A stretch of 64,000 nt of DNA, taken from Phycisphaerae bacterium. Its GTDB lineage: Bacteria > Planctomycetota > Phycisphaerae > UBA1845. The notes beneath the pieces were generated by a model. That model worked only from the letters and a program-made list of their open reading frames with translations, did no database searches and was not told where the DNA came from. The translations under genes and the position numbers were made by a program. The stretch spans positions 1-64,000 of the forward strand of contig JAJDDP010000100.1 in NCBI GenBank assembly GCA_029260235.1, in the 5' to 3' direction. Positions 29,173 through 40,117 of this stretch are shown here, one piece after another (position 1 is the stretch's first letter; each line of letters starts with the position of its first letter).

Positions 29173-32100
29173 TCAGTTTAACAACGCCAAATTTATTGCC
29201 AGGGCGGCGTGCTTGGCTTCTAGTTCTGACAGACGGTCCCGGGCTGCTTGGACGACCTCGGGAGCTGCGTTTTCCACGAACTTCTCATTGGATAACCGCT
29301 TCTTGGAAGCTGCGATCTGATTATCTGTTGCGTCGATTTCCTTCTTCAACCGCTCTGCCTCTTTGGCGTCGTCGCTGATGTCATGCACGAAGATCTGGAG
29401 GTTCCCCAGTACCAATGTGGCTGCGTTCTTGGGCTTGGCTGCCTTGGTGGTCACCGTCAAATCCTTCACGTTGGCTAAGCGTTGAAGAATCCCGGCATCG
29501 GCATTGAGCGCCTCGAGGCGGTCGGCTGGGGCGATAAGCGTAAGGTCAACCGATTCGCGCGGAGAGACGCCGCACTTAGCCCGCAGATCGCGAACGCCGC
29601 GCGTGGCGACTTGCAGATCCTCAAAGACCTCCAAAACGGCATCATCGTCCAGGGCAGGCCATCCTGGGGCGGGCGGGAATTCGGCTTGGATCAGCAACGG
29701 TTCCATCTTCGGCTCGGCCAACCCCGGCAAGCCTCGCTCAGGCACGATGGTATTGAGTTGCTGCCACAACCGCTCAGTAATGTAGGGCATGACCGGATGC
29801 AGCAATCGAAGCGTTTGATCCATCACAAAGGCCAAGACCTGCTTGGTCGTCCCGGCGCCGTCTCCGGTCATCCGGGATTTTGTTAGTTCGATATACCAGT
29901 CGCACAGTGCATCCCAGAAAAACTCGCGGAGATCTTTGACGCACGGCGAGAATTGATACGTTCGCAGTTGCTCGTTGGTGCCCCGGATAATGCTGGACAG
30001 TTTCGCCAGAATCCACCTGTCCTCGGCAGGCAGGCTGCTTAACTCAACGGCCTCGCAAGGGGCGCCCTCGATATTCATGAACGAAAAGCGGGCTGCGTTC
30101 CACAGCTTGTTGGAGAAGTTGCGACCCAGTTCAAACTTGTCCGACGTGTCCAGGGCGACGCCGAGTTCCTTCTGCAGCGCATCGTCAGCCCACTGGGTGG
30201 CGAATTCCTTCTTGCACGCCTTGCACTTGACCCGGGCGATGTCGGATGGGCGCTTATTGTGCGGAACCACCGATGTCTGTGAGGTCAGATCTTGGCAGTG
30301 CGGGCAAAGGTATTCGACCGGCATGCGCACATCCTGCGTCTCGGTAGCCATGCCGGCGATGGTATAGCGGAGGGCGTCGGCGCCGTAGAGCGAGATGATG
30401 TTTACCGGGTCCACCCCGTTGCCTTTGGACTTGCTCATCGTCTCGCCGCGGCCGTCGAGGATTTTCGTGTGGATGTATACCTCCCTGAAGGGCACGTCTC
30501 CGATGCAATACAGGCCAGCCATGACCATGCGGGCGACCCACAAGGTGATAATATCCCTCGACGTGATCAGCGTGCTGCCGGGGTAATAGTAGTCAAGCCC
30601 TAGTTCTTCTTGGGTGCGTTTGTCAGGCCAACCCAGCGTGCTGAACGGCCAAAGTGCCGAACTGAACCAGGTATCCAACACGTCGGCGTCTCGGACAAAG
30701 CCGTAGTCCTCAAGAAAATCAACGAAGCTGTCTTCAATGCCGGGGGCCAAGCAGTAACAGCCTGCCAAGGGATGCACGTCGTCGGTGAATGACTTCTTGG
30801 CAACCAATCCCCGGGCTTCTTCTTCGGCGAGCTTGGTCTGCACAAGATCGATCTCATCGTCGGCCAATTCGCCCTCGAATGTCCATATCGGGATTCGGTG
30901 GCCCCACCAAAGCTGGCGGCTGATGCACCAGTCTCGTTTTTCGCCCAGCCAGTCTAGATACGACTTGGCGTAACGATTCGGGAAGACCTTAACCCGGCCA
31001 TCCGCGACTGCATCCATAGCTGCTTGGGCTAGTCCGGGCGACTCGCTTCCGTTCGCAAGTTTGATGCCTCCGTCAACGTCGCCCATCTCGACGAACCACT
31101 GATCCGAGAGGTACGGCTGAATCTGTGTCTTGCTTCGGTCGGAATGGCCCACCTCGTGCTCGTAGTCCTCGGTCTTCTCAATCAGGCCGAGGTCCTCAAG
31201 GTCTTGGACGATTTTCTTGCGGGCATCTAGGTGGCCCATCTCAGCGTAGGGACCGCCATTTTCATTGACCCGGCCATCGCTGGTCAGCATGTTGATCATC
31301 TCAAGATCATTGCGCAGGCCGCAATCGTAGTCATTCGGGTCGTGGGCCGGCGTGACCTTCACCACGCCGGTACCGAACTCCATGTTAACCAACACAGGAT
31401 CACCGATGATGGGAATCTCCCGGCCCATCAAAGGTAGAACGCATGTCTTACCTATCAGTTGCTTGTATCGCGGGTCGTCGGGATGGACAGCTACCGCAGT
31501 GTCGCCCAGCATGGTTTCAGGCCTGGTTGTCGCTATGACTAGTTTCTCGTCAGAGTCTTTGACTGGGTAGCGAATGTGCGTAAGCGTCGCCTTGACCTTC
31601 TCGTGGTAAACTTCGTCGTCGGCAACGGCTGTTTGAAGCTGCGTATCCCAATTGACCAGCCTCTTGCCGCGAAAAATGAGGCCATCTGAGAAAAGCTTGA
31701 AGAACATGTGCCGAACAGCCTTAGCACAGACGTCATCCAGCGTAAAGCGGGTGCGTTCCCAGTCGCAACTGCCGCCCATCTGTCGGAGTTGACCTAGAAT
31801 GCGGGCTTCGTACTGGTCTTTCCATTCCCAGATGCGGCGGACCAGTTCTTCGCGACCCAAATCGTGGCGGGTCTTGCCCTCGAGTTGGAAGATGCGTTTC
31901 TCGACCACGGCCTGCGTGGCGATGCCCGCGTGGTCGGTTCCGGGCTGCCAGAGGCTGTTGTAACCCATCATCCGGTGATAGCGGGTGACCATATCCTGCA
32001 ACGTGTTGTTGATGGCATGTCCAAGGTGCAGCGCCCCGGTAACGTTGGGCAGGGGAATCATCAGCACGAAGCGTTTGTCTGGAGGACGATCATCAGGTCG

Positions 32101-32211
32101 GGCTGAAAAGCAGCGGTTCTGCTCCCAGAGGGCGTAGATGTCCGATTCCACCTGGGCAGGTTCGTAGGTAGTAGCCAATTCATCATGCAGGGGCATTACA
32201 GCTCGATCCAA
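29173..32211 (-). CDS. valS: Valyl-tRNA synthetase with zinc-ribbon insertion
   Basis: PLPNVTGALHLGHA, GTDHAGIATQ, KMSKS-type MSKSKGNGVDP, C-terminal coiled coil; CX2CX23CX2C insert before the anticodon-binding domain. Confidence 0.97.
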   Translation of the reverse strand: MDRAVMPLHDELATTYEPAQVESDIYALWEQNRCFSARPDDRPPDKRFVLMIPLPNVTGALHLGHAINNTLQDMVTRYHRMMGYNSLWQPGTDHAGIATQAVVEKRIFQLEGKTRHDLGREELVRRIWEWKDQYEARILGQLRQMGGSCDWERTRFTLDDVCAKAVRHMFFKLFSDGLIFRGKRLVNWDTQLQTAVADDEVYHEKVKATLTHIRYPVKDSDEKLVIATTRPETMLGDTAVAVHPDDPRYKQLIGKTCVLPLMGREIPIIGDPVLVNMEFGTGVVKVTPAHDPNDYDCGLRNDLEMINMLTSDGRVNENGGPYAEMGHLDARKKIVQDLEDLGLIEKTEDYEHEVGHSDRSKTQIQPYLSDQWFVEMGDVDGGIKLANGSESPGLAQAAMDAVADGRVKVFPNRYAKSYLDWLGEKRDWCISRQLWWGHRIPIWTFEGELADDEIDLVQTKLAEEEARGLVAKKSFTDDVHPLAGCYCLAPGIEDSFVDFLEDYGFVRDADVLDTWFSSALWPFSTLGWPDKRTQEELGLDYYYPGSTLITSRDIITLWVARMVMAGLYCIGDVPFREVYIHTKILDGRGETMSKSKGNGVDPVNIISLYGADALRYTIAGMATETQDVRMPVEYLCPHCQDLTSQTSVVPHNKRPSDIARVKCKACKKEFATQWADDALQKELGVALDTSDKFELGRNFSNKLWNAARFSFMNIEGAPCEAVELSSLPAEDRWILAKLSSIIRGTNEQLRTYQFSPCVKDLREFFWDALCDWYIELTKSRMTGDGAGTTKQVLAFVMDQTLRLLHPVMPYITERLWQQLNTIVPERGLPGLAEPKMEPLLIQAEFPPAPGWPALDDDAVLEVFEDLQVATRGVRDLRAKCGVSPRESVDLTLIAPADRLEALNADAGILQRLANVKDLTVTTKAAKPKNAATLVLGNLQIFVHDISDDAKEAERLKKEIDATDNQIAASKKRLSNEKFVENAAPEVVQAARDRLSELEAKHAALAINLALLN

Positions 32212-32396
32212 ATCTACGGGGATGCAGCGAATGCGGCAAAACCGAGAGCATAGGCCTCGAAGGCGAGAAATTCAACTTGCAGTGACGGCTGAGCCTACGC
32301 GGGTTTTCGCCGGGCCACACCAAGCCTATAATCGTCTGCCAAGGTTGGCCATGTTGGCTTGAACCACCCAACCAGAGATAAATTGTTCGGAGTGCC

Positions 32397-33347
32397 ATGT
32401 CCTCAGAAGATTTCTACGACATTCTCAGTGTCGCCAAGACCGCCTCGGCGGACGAGCTTAAGCGAGCCTATCGGAAATTGGCCAAGGAGTATCATCCGGA
32501 CCGCAATCCAGATGATCCCTCGGCAGAGAAAAAGTTCAAAGAGGTTCAGTCTGCATACGATGTTCTCAAGGATCCGGAGAAGCGTGCTCAATTTGACCGC
32601 TTCGGCCCAGCCGCAGTCGGAGATTGGCATTCCAATCCTGATGGCGAGCAAGTCTATAGCTGGTCCTCGGGCGGTCCGGAAATCCGGGTGGAAGACCTGA
32701 AAGATTTGTTCAGCGCATTTGGCGGCGGAGGGCCTCAGCAGAGCGCAAACCCCTTTACCGACATGTTTGGCCGAACCGGCGGGCCTCAACGCGGTCAAAG
32801 AACGCAGCCGCAACAACCCCCAGAAAAAGGTCTGGATGTTGAACGCCGCGTAAACCTTTCCTTCGAACAAGCTGCCAAAGGCACTCAGGTCGAAGTGGAC
32901 ATTGCCGATGAGAGTGGCCAGCGCCAAACTCTCGAAGTAAAGATTCCTGCCGGCGTTGAATCGGGCAAGCGAATTCGCTTGCGGTCCCGGGGTGGGCTGG
33001 GTTCTCTTGGTGGCCCTCGCGGTGATTTGTACTTGATGGTCAATGTCCGTCCGCATCCCTTGTTTCGCCGCGACGGCAAAAATGTGTATATTGATGTTCC
33101 GCTGACCATCATCGAAGCGTCGTTGGGCACCAAGGTAGAAGTACCCACGCTGGAGGGGAAGGTGAGTCTAACCATTCCCCCAGGTGCCAGCAGCGGGGCC
33201 AAGCTGCGTCTGGCTGGGCAAGGCGTCAAGGGCGACAATGGGGCGGCGGGAGATCTGTACGCCGTCGTCAGCATCACAGCCATCAAGGATGCGAACGACG
33301 AACAAACCGAATTGCTACGACAGTTGGCAGCTACGCTCAAGAAATGA
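32397..33347 (+). CDS. DnaJ/CbpA-type co-chaperone
   Basis: J domain with HPD (EYHPDRNPDD) and two C-terminal DnaJ_C domains; no Cys-rich zinc finger. Confidence 0.93.
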   Translation: MSSEDFYDILSVAKTASADELKRAYRKLAKEYHPDRNPDDPSAEKKFKEVQSAYDVLKDPEKRAQFDRFGPAAVGDWHSNPDGEQVYSWSSGGPEIRVEDLKDLFSAFGGGGPQQSANPFTDMFGRTGGPQRGQRTQPQQPPEKGLDVERRVNLSFEQAAKGTQVEVDIADESGQRQTLEVKIPAGVESGKRIRLRSRGGLGSLGGPRGDLYLMVNVRPHPLFRRDGKNVYIDVPLTIIEASLGTKVEVPTLEGKVSLTIPPGASSGAKLRLAGQGVKGDNGAAGDLYAVVSITAIKDANDEQTELLRQLAATLKK

Positions 33348-33374
33348 GCATCGCGCACAGGAAAGTGAATCTCG

Positions 33375-33782
33375 ATGACGCTCAGTAGCATCACCGGCGA
33401 CAATGATGTAGCGAGGCTCCGCGTGGGCTTGGTTGTCCTGATGGTCGGCGTAGCCATCCTCTTGGCAGCAGTGGGCATGGGTTTCATGAGGACCCCAGCG
33501 CCAGAGGCAGATCATTCTCCATCGCTGACAGGGGCGGCCCGCACCGATCTGACGCAGGGGACCAATTCAAGCATCTTGGCTGTCATCCCGATGCTGGCTA
33601 TCCTGGGCGGAACCTTGGTGGTGACACTCCTGATAGCCGCCTACGCACTCTTTCGACTGACGCGGAACTTGGCGGTACCCCCGACGCCCTCTCCCCAGCC
33701 CAAACCCACTGCCAATGAGGATGTCTGGCAGATGCACAAATTGCCCGATGATAGCCTCGATCGAATGAATCAGGATCAATAG
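33375..33782 (+). CDS. Hypothetical membrane protein
   Basis: Two TM segments, 135 aa. Confidence 0.5.
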   Translation: MTLSSITGDNDVARLRVGLVVLMVGVAILLAAVGMGFMRTPAPEADHSPSLTGAARTDLTQGTNSSILAVIPMLAILGGTLVVTLLIAAYALFRLTRNLAVPPTPSPQPKPTANEDVWQMHKLPDDSLDRMNQDQ

Positions 33783-33796
33783 CTGCGCCGGCAGAG

Positions 33797-34990
33797 ATGG
33801 CGTGTCGCTCGACGAAGGTAAAGAACCAGGGGACATCCGTGGACGATCGCCGAGAAGAATTGCTCTATCGCAAAGTAAACCAATTGGCTGCTCTCCTGAT
33901 AGCCGGAGTGAGCATCCTAGCCCTCTTGGTCGGCGTGGTGGCCATCCTGCTTCATGGCTCGATCAAGAACATAGACTCATCACTGGCTGATGCGAACCAC
34001 AAAATCGCCGAATTGCAGGCCCGGCTCGAACTGCTTGAGCGGGCAGAGTCTGCTAGCCCGGAATCGCCAAGATCATCCGATGCTACAGCGACAAGCAGGC
34101 CTACATCTCGGCAGCAGGATCGACGGTCGCGCAAGCGGCCTACGACCAACCCGACCGATGGCGCTGCAGCACCCGTGCCGCAGGAAGAAGCGGGTGTGCT
34201 CGCACTTCGCCGCGGGATCGAAGCCCTTGAATCTGGAAATAATGCCGAGGCGGTGGCGGCGCTAACCGAGGCCAAGAAGGACAAGAAGATCGCCGGCCAG
34301 GCTGCGGTTCTGCTAGCCCGGATCGCTTTGCAGGCAGGCGACCTAGCCGCCGCCACAGCTGAACTGGATGACTGTGCTTCTGTGGATCCCAGAAATGTTG
34401 ATGCGCCAGGTGTCAAGGCTCAGATCGCCTTTGCCAAGCAGCAGTTTGAAGAATGCGCAACCATCATCGCCGCAATGTCACCGGACAATGCCCAAGATGC
34501 AGTGTTGTTGATGATGCTGGGCGAATCACAGCTCCATCTCAACCGGCTTGCCCAAGCTGCTGATGCTTTCGGGCACGTCACCGACTTGGAACCACAAAAT
34601 GCCAAAGCATGGCACCTAGGCGGAGTAGCCTTGCTCAAGAATCTCGATCCAACCCCAGCCGCTTATCGACTGGGCCGAGCAGCTGAACTGTCGCCGGAAG
34701 ATGTCCAGACCTGGTTGCACCTGGGAGTAGCTCTGACCAATTCGGACCAATGCGCTGACGCGGTCCATGCTTTTGCCCAAGGGCTGGCATTGGACGACTC
34801 GGTGGCCGACGCTCATTGGGGTAGGGCGGTGGCCCTGGCTCGATTGGGGCAGGGTGCCGAAGCACGAGGCGCGTTGGCCTTAGCGGTGGCATTGACCCCG
34901 GGATTGGCCGACCGGGCATCTGCAGTTCCTGGGCTGTTAGAGGCTGAACCCGAGCGGGTCAGGAAGAAAACCGGGCGCAAGCAGCGATGA
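33797..34990 (+). CDS. TPR-repeat membrane-anchored protein
   Basis: N-terminal TM plus repeated TPR-like helices; GTG start at about 33839 also possible. Confidence 0.8.
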   Translation: MACRSTKVKNQGTSVDDRREELLYRKVNQLAALLIAGVSILALLVGVVAILLHGSIKNIDSSLADANHKIAELQARLELLERAESASPESPRSSDATATSRPTSRQQDRRSRKRPTTNPTDGAAAPVPQEEAGVLALRRGIEALESGNNAEAVAALTEAKKDKKIAGQAAVLLARIALQAGDLAAATAELDDCASVDPRNVDAPGVKAQIAFAKQQFEECATIIAAMSPDNAQDAVLLMMLGESQLHLNRLAQAADAFGHVTDLEPQNAKAWHLGGVALLKNLDPTPAAYRLGRAAELSPEDVQTWLHLGVALTNSDQCADAVHAFAQGLALDDSVADAHWGRAVALARLGQGAEARGALALAVALTPGLADRASAVPGLLEAEPERVRKKTGRKQR

Positions 34991-35724
34991 ACGCCAACCA
35001 CGCGAGAGTCGCCCTGATCACCGGTGCCGCCCGCCGCGTCGGCAAAGCAATCGCCCTGCAATTGGCTACTTCGGGCTATGACCTTGCGATTCACTACCGA
35101 TCCAGCAAAACTGAGGCAGCGCAGCTAGGCCGGCAAATCGCGGCCATGGGTCGTCGCCACTTACTGATCCAGGGTGACCTGATTGATCCAGAAACGCCGG
35201 CCAATTTGGTTCAAGAGACCGTGGCTGGGCTAGGCCGCCTGGACGTACTCATCAACAACGCAGCCCGCTTCGGCTCTATGACCCTCGAAGATTTTGACTT
35301 GGCTACCTGGGACGAAGAAATCCGCGTGAACCTGACGGCCGCAGCTGCGTTGACGCATCATGCGCGGCTGTATTTGGCTGAGCAGGGTAGTGGCTGTGTT
35401 GTGAACATCGGCGACATTTCGGGTGATAGACCTTGGTCAGGTCACCTGGCCTATTGTGTTTCCAAGGCGGGCTTAGCCAGTCTGACCAAGGCGCTGGCGC
35501 GAGAGCTAGCCCCAAACATCCGGGTAAACGCAGTGGCTCCTGGGATCGCCGCTTTTCCAGAGGACTACGACGCCACTACTCAGGAGCGGTTGATCGCCAA
35601 AGTGCCGCTGGCCCGCCCCGGCACACCGGAGGACATCGCCTCAGCCGTTCAGTTCCTGCTGGATGATGCAACCTACATGACCGGACAAGTCCTCAACGTG
35701 GATGGTGGCCGGAGCATCGCCTGA
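34987..35724 (+). CDS. SDR-family oxidoreductase (pteridine-reductase-like)
   Basis: ALITGAARRVGKAIA, LINNAA, YCVSKAGLASLTKALARELAP. Confidence 0.9.
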   Translation: MNANHARVALITGAARRVGKAIALQLATSGYDLAIHYRSSKTEAAQLGRQIAAMGRRHLLIQGDLIDPETPANLVQETVAGLGRLDVLINNAARFGSMTLEDFDLATWDEEIRVNLTAAAALTHHARLYLAEQGSGCVVNIGDISGDRPWSGHLAYCVSKAGLASLTKALARELAPNIRVNAVAPGIAAFPEDYDATTQERLIAKVPLARPGTPEDIASAVQFLLDDATYMTGQVLNVDGGRSIA

Positions 35725-35803
35725 TGATTGTCCAGCAGGGAGCGGACGGCTGCTGCGGGCCTGAAACATGCTGCTGACGAGCGGCGGGACAGAGGAGTAA
35801 ACT

Positions 35804-36376
35804 GTGATCGAAGAAGTTCACCTTCGAGTCCATCTCGGCGCCCCGATCATTCCTGGCGAGGGCGCGGCGGGGTTGCGCTTGGGGCATAAACTCGCCGATT
35901 ATGTTGATCGCAACGGCGACCAGTTTCGCGCTGAGAAACCCAAGCCCGAATCCTGTCATGCCCGGAACAGCCGAGTGCTTCGGTCTGACCATGTGACCGT
36001 CTACACGAACGGGGAGATCATAACTCAAGTCAGCATACACAGCGGGTATCGTGGATCTGTGCGTGATCGTCTTCGGCTGGAGGATGCTGTTGGGAGAGTG
36101 GCGACCGAGCTTGGATGTGTCGGCGAGGATGACGAGGACAATCTTGTCTGCGCCAGTATGGCCGGTATGTGTTTTGAGATACCTGCGTCTCTCTTTGTCA
36201 GTGCCGGCTTGATTCCCTACTCGCGCGCATGGCTCGACCGAATTCGTGACGGGCGTATCTGCGAGATTTTCGTATTCACGGCAAGATGCGACTGCGGAAG
36301 TGATCTTCGAAATCGCCCCGATCACGTTCATTGCCCTGGCTGTGGTCGAACCGTGTTTGAAGCACTGGACTTGTAG
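35804..36376 (+). CDS. Hypothetical protein with C-terminal zinc ribbon
   Basis: 190 aa; CDCGSDLRNRPDHVHCPGCGRT at C-terminus; no family recognised. Confidence 0.55.
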   Translation: MIEEVHLRVHLGAPIIPGEGAAGLRLGHKLADYVDRNGDQFRAEKPKPESCHARNSRVLRSDHVTVYTNGEIITQVSIHSGYRGSVRDRLRLEDAVGRVATELGCVGEDDEDNLVCASMAGMCFEIPASLFVSAGLIPYSRAWLDRIRDGRICEIFVFTARCDCGSDLRNRPDHVHCPGCGRTVFEALDL

Positions 36377-36666
36377 CAAGGTGTCGTCTGCGACCCGCAA
36401 GGCAAATACCCATCTCCAGGACAACGGAGGGCTAGAAGTCCAGCCTCGTCTGGTCGGCCCGGTCCACCACGTCGGGATGGTCGGTGTATTCGCTTGCGGC
36501 GACCTGCAGCGGGACAGGGGCGGCTCCACAATTACAATTAGACCCGCGATTTCAACTTGCCGCCCCCCGTATCGTGATCTAAAATAGGGCTAGATGGGTT
36601 ACACTTGTTCTTGAGGCTGCGATTTGCAGCCGATGCCGGCTCCGTCGGCATGCCCCTCACCGCGTT

Positions 36667-38334
36667 TTGGATGAGGCGACTCCCATGCGATTGATTCTCC
36701 GACGAAGCCCGATACTTGTTCTGCTGGCTGCATGCGCTGCCACGATGACTCAGGTCGGCGCCACTCAACCCGAAGTAGACTCTTCTGCCGAGATTTCCCC
36801 GGATGCGTCGAGCGTTCTAGCCAGCCCGAGACAGTCCACAATCGTTCCCATCACCGGTGAAATTACTGACGTCACCAGTGAGAGTCTCAAGCGTCGCGTG
36901 GAGCTGGCCAAAGAAGATGGCGCTCAAGTCATCATCTTTGAAATCGAGACGCCGGGTGGGGCGGTGATGGCCGCTCTGGATATTTGTGATTTCATCAAAG
37001 GATTGGGCGATATTCATACGGTGGCGTGGGTTCACTCGCACGCCATCTCTGCCGGTTCGATGATCGCGATGGCCTGTGACGAGATCGTCATGAGCGCTGC
37101 CTCGAGCATCGGCGACTGCGGCGTCATTATGGGCTCGCCGCTGGGGGCTGAGGCGGTCCCCGACGATCTCAAAGCCAAGGCTGAAAGCCCGGTGCTGGCC
37201 CAATTCAGAGACTCAGCCAACCGCTCAGGGTATTCAAGAATCCTTTGTGAATCGCTGGTCGTGCAAGATCGCGTGGTATGGTGGCTGGAAAATACCGAAA
37301 CCGGTGAACGCGTCTTTGTCAGTGACAAGATCAAGAATGCTCGAATTGGTGCGGGCGACGACCCCACTACCCAACCGTCAATAAACCCTACTTGGAAGCT
37401 CGTCGAGTCCTACATCGACGCCCTGGGCGGACACGAGGTTGCCGTCGATCAGCCCGTGGTGGATGACGGCGAGTTGCTGACCATGTCGCAAAGTGAAGCC
37501 GTCGCCTACGGGTTCGCCAAGGGCATCGTCAGCGACGATCAAGCGTTGGTCAGTCGCTACAATTTAGCCGGCACACCCAGTCGCCTCGAATTCACCTGGT
37601 CCGAGCAGTTTGTGGGCTACATGACTTCCATGCCCGTGCGCACCTTCCTGATGATTATTATTCTCTTGGGCGCCTATGTGGAGTTCCACACGCCCGGGGT
37701 CGGCGTTCCAGGTCTGGTAGCCGTGATCGCCTTGGCCGTATTTGTGGGTACGCCTTACCTGACCGGCCTGGCTGACATGTGGGACATCGTGTTCATCCTG
37801 CTGGGGATTGTGTTGTTGATCTTGGAGCTATTCGTCATCCCTGGCTTTGGCTTGGCTGGTATCGCTGGCGTGCTCATGATCCTGATGGGCATGTTCTGGA
37901 CCTTCGTCCCCAACGAGCCAGGACCGTGGCATGTGGTGCCGACCATGCAAGGCACCTGGAATGCGATTCGCCAAGGATTGGTTTCCATGGTGACCGCGAT
38001 GGTTGTCTCGATGGTGGCAATGGTGTACCTCGCCAAGTGGTTGCCGGCCAGTCGGTTCGGCAGCAAGTTGGTGCTCAGCGCCGAACTAGCCCGTGAGGAG
38101 ACGATCAAGACAGGCCTAAGCACCATCAAGACGATTGATGTCGAAGTTGGCGCACGCGGCGAGACACTCTCGATTCTCCGCCCAGCCGGCAAGGCTCGGA
38201 TTGATGGTCAGCGACGTGACGTGGTGACCCAAGGTGAGATGATCGAACAGGGTAAAGCCATCGAAGTGTTGGTCGTTCGGGGTAATCGAGTCGTAGTACG
38301 CGAGTTGGGCGGTTCCAATAGCACGAACGTGTAG
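36667..38334 (+). CDS. NfeD family protein with ClpP-class serine protease domain (NfeD1b-like)
   Basis: VIIFEIETPGGAVMAALDI, SHAISAGSMIAMACDEIVM, TM bundle, C-terminal OB domain. Confidence 0.92.
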   Translation: MDEATPMRLILRRSPILVLLAACAATMTQVGATQPEVDSSAEISPDASSVLASPRQSTIVPITGEITDVTSESLKRRVELAKEDGAQVIIFEIETPGGAVMAALDICDFIKGLGDIHTVAWVHSHAISAGSMIAMACDEIVMSAASSIGDCGVIMGSPLGAEAVPDDLKAKAESPVLAQFRDSANRSGYSRILCESLVVQDRVVWWLENTETGERVFVSDKIKNARIGAGDDPTTQPSINPTWKLVESYIDALGGHEVAVDQPVVDDGELLTMSQSEAVAYGFAKGIVSDDQALVSRYNLAGTPSRLEFTWSEQFVGYMTSMPVRTFLMIIILLGAYVEFHTPGVGVPGLVAVIALAVFVGTPYLTGLADMWDIVFILLGIVLLILELFVIPGFGLAGIAGVLMILMGMFWTFVPNEPGPWHVVPTMQGTWNAIRQGLVSMVTAMVVSMVAMVYLAKWLPASRFGSKLVLSAELAREETIKTGLSTIKTIDVEVGARGETLSILRPAGKARIDGQRRDVVTQGEMIEQGKAIEVLVVRGNRVVVRELGGSNSTNV

Positions 38335-38340
38335 GGCATC

Positions 38341-38850
38341 ATGAATCCACTCATTTGGGCATTCCTGCTTTTCTTGGCTGGGATCGGCTTGGCTGCCGCT
38401 GAGATTCTCATCCCTTCGGCCGGCGTGCTGGCCATCATGAGTCTTGGTGCATTCATTGCCGCGGTGGCGATGGGCTTTGAAGTATCAGCAGGCTGGGGAA
38501 TCAGTCTATTGTTGGCTGCACCGCTGGTGGTTACTGTGGTTGTCGTTCAGGGGTTCAAGATTTTGCCCCGCACCTGGGTAGGTAGACGAATGATTCTTCG
38601 GGCACCGGGACTCGATGACCAGAGCAAGGCGCAAACTGCTCTGGATGAGTCCCAGGATACGAGCGAGATCGACACGGCGCTACTTGGGTTGGAAGGCATC
38701 ACTCATACCGAGCTGAGGCCTAGCGGCTCAGCCGACCTTGCGGGCCGAAGGCATGACGTGGTCTCTCTCGGAGACTTCATCCCTGCAGGAGCGCAGATTC
38801 GAGTCGTCAACGTCGCCGGCAACAGAGTGGTCGTGGAAGAAATCCAATAG
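38341..38850 (+). CDS. Short NfeD-family protein
   Basis: TM segments followed by NfeD OB fold (LGLEGITHTELRPSGSADLAGRRHDVVSLGDFIPAGAQIRVVNVAGNRVVVEE). Confidence 0.9.
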   Translation: MNPLIWAFLLFLAGIGLAAAEILIPSAGVLAIMSLGAFIAAVAMGFEVSAGWGISLLLAAPLVVTVVVVQGFKILPRTWVGRRMILRAPGLDDQSKAQTALDESQDTSEIDTALLGLEGITHTELRPSGSADLAGRRHDVVSLGDFIPAGAQIRVVNVAGNRVVVEEIQ

Positions 38851-38910
38851 GTATCCAAAGCAGGGCGGGTGAGCCGTCCTTTTCTCAAGTCACACGCAAG
38901 GACCGATACG

Positions 38911-40086
38911 ATGAAACAGATGCTGGCAACATCAATGGGAGAGCAACTTCAGTGGGTTGGCATCGTGCTGGCGCTGCTGCTGGGCTTCTTCATCCTGATC
39001 ATTTTATTCACCTATGCCAAGATCTACCTGCGGGCACTGTTTTCCGATGCCCGCGTGTCCTTCTTCGAGCTAATCGGCATGAGCCTGCGAAAGGTCCGCG
39101 CCCAGCTCATCGTTGATGCCCGAATCTCGATGGTTCAAGCCGGCATCACCAACCTATCGACCCGCGAGTTGGAATCGGTGTATCTGGTGCGCTACAACCC
39201 GCAGGACTTGCTCACCGTAGTCACTGCGATGATCACAGCACACAAAGCCCAAGTCATGGTCGATTTTGCGACGCTCCAAGCCCACCACTTTGCCGGCGGC
39301 AACATACTGGCCTTGATCAAAGCCTTGATCGGTGCCGCCCGAGCCAAAATTCCTCTCAATGTCGATACAGCCAGGGCGATAGATCTAGCCGGTCGCGACA
39401 TCGTCGATGCGGTCAACACCTCGGTGAATCCAAGAGTAATCGATTGTCCGGCCCACGAGCCTGGCGCAGCACGCTCAGCGGACAAACTGGACGCCGTCGC
39501 CAAAGACGGAATCCGCCTCTTGGCCAAGGCCCGCGTCACGGTGCGGACCAACATAGCTCAACTCATCGGTGGGGCGACCGAAGAAACGGTCGTTGCCCGC
39601 GTCGGGCAAGCTATCGTCAGCGCGATCGGTTCATGCGAGACCTACAAACACGTGCTTGAAAACCCAGACAACATTGCTCAGAGCGCCCTAGCTGGCGGCG
39701 GGTTGGCTGCGGGTACAGCATTCGAGATTCTTTCGGTGGATATCGCCGACATCAGCGTGGCCGCCGTCGGCAATGTCGCCAACGTCGGCGCCCAGCTTCA
39801 GGCAGAGCAAGCCGAGGCAGACAAACGCCGCTTCCAGGCAGAGGCCGAGAAACGACGGGCGATGGCTATCGCCCGAACCGAAGAGATGCGGGCATTGGTC
39901 CACGAGAACCGGGCAAAAGTTGTCGAAGCAGAAGCTACCGTACCACTGGCTATGGCTGAGGCATTCCGCCAGGGCAACCTCGGGATCATGGACTACTACC
40001 GAATGAAGAATATCGAGGCTGACACAGGCATGCGACGATCCATCGGCGGCGAAGAGAAGGGCGACAGTACCGACTCAAGCAAGTAG
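38911..40086 (+). CDS. floA: Flotillin-like protein FloA
   Basis: FloA/YqfA-like sequence ([17 protein letters not shown]..., [20 protein letters not shown]); directly downstream of nfeD genes. Confidence 0.93.
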   Translation: MKQMLATSMGEQLQWVGIVLALLLGFFILIILFTYAKIYLRALFSDARVSFFELIGMSLRKVRAQLIVDARISMVQAGITNLSTRELESVYLVRYNPQDLLTVVTAMITAHKAQVMVDFATLQAHHFAGGNILALIKALIGAARAKIPLNVDTARAIDLAGRDIVDAVNTSVNPRVIDCPAHEPGAARSADKLDAVAKDGIRLLAKARVTVRTNIAQLIGGATEETVVARVGQAIVSAIGSCETYKHVLENPDNIAQSALAGGGLAAGTAFEILSVDIADISVAAVGNVANVGAQLQAEQAEADKRRFQAEAEKRRAMAIARTEEMRALVHENRAKVVEAEATVPLAMAEAFRQGNLGIMDYYRMKNIEADTGMRRSIGGEEKGDSTDSSK

Positions 40087-40117
40087 GACGTTTTGATTCG
40101 CTGTCAGGAAGAATGAG

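Noticed and set aside
35693-36529. 278-aa minus-strand ORF antisense to 35804-36376
   Set aside because: Low-complexity, Pro/Arg-rich translation overlapping a better plus-strand candidate; typical GC-rich shadow ORF.
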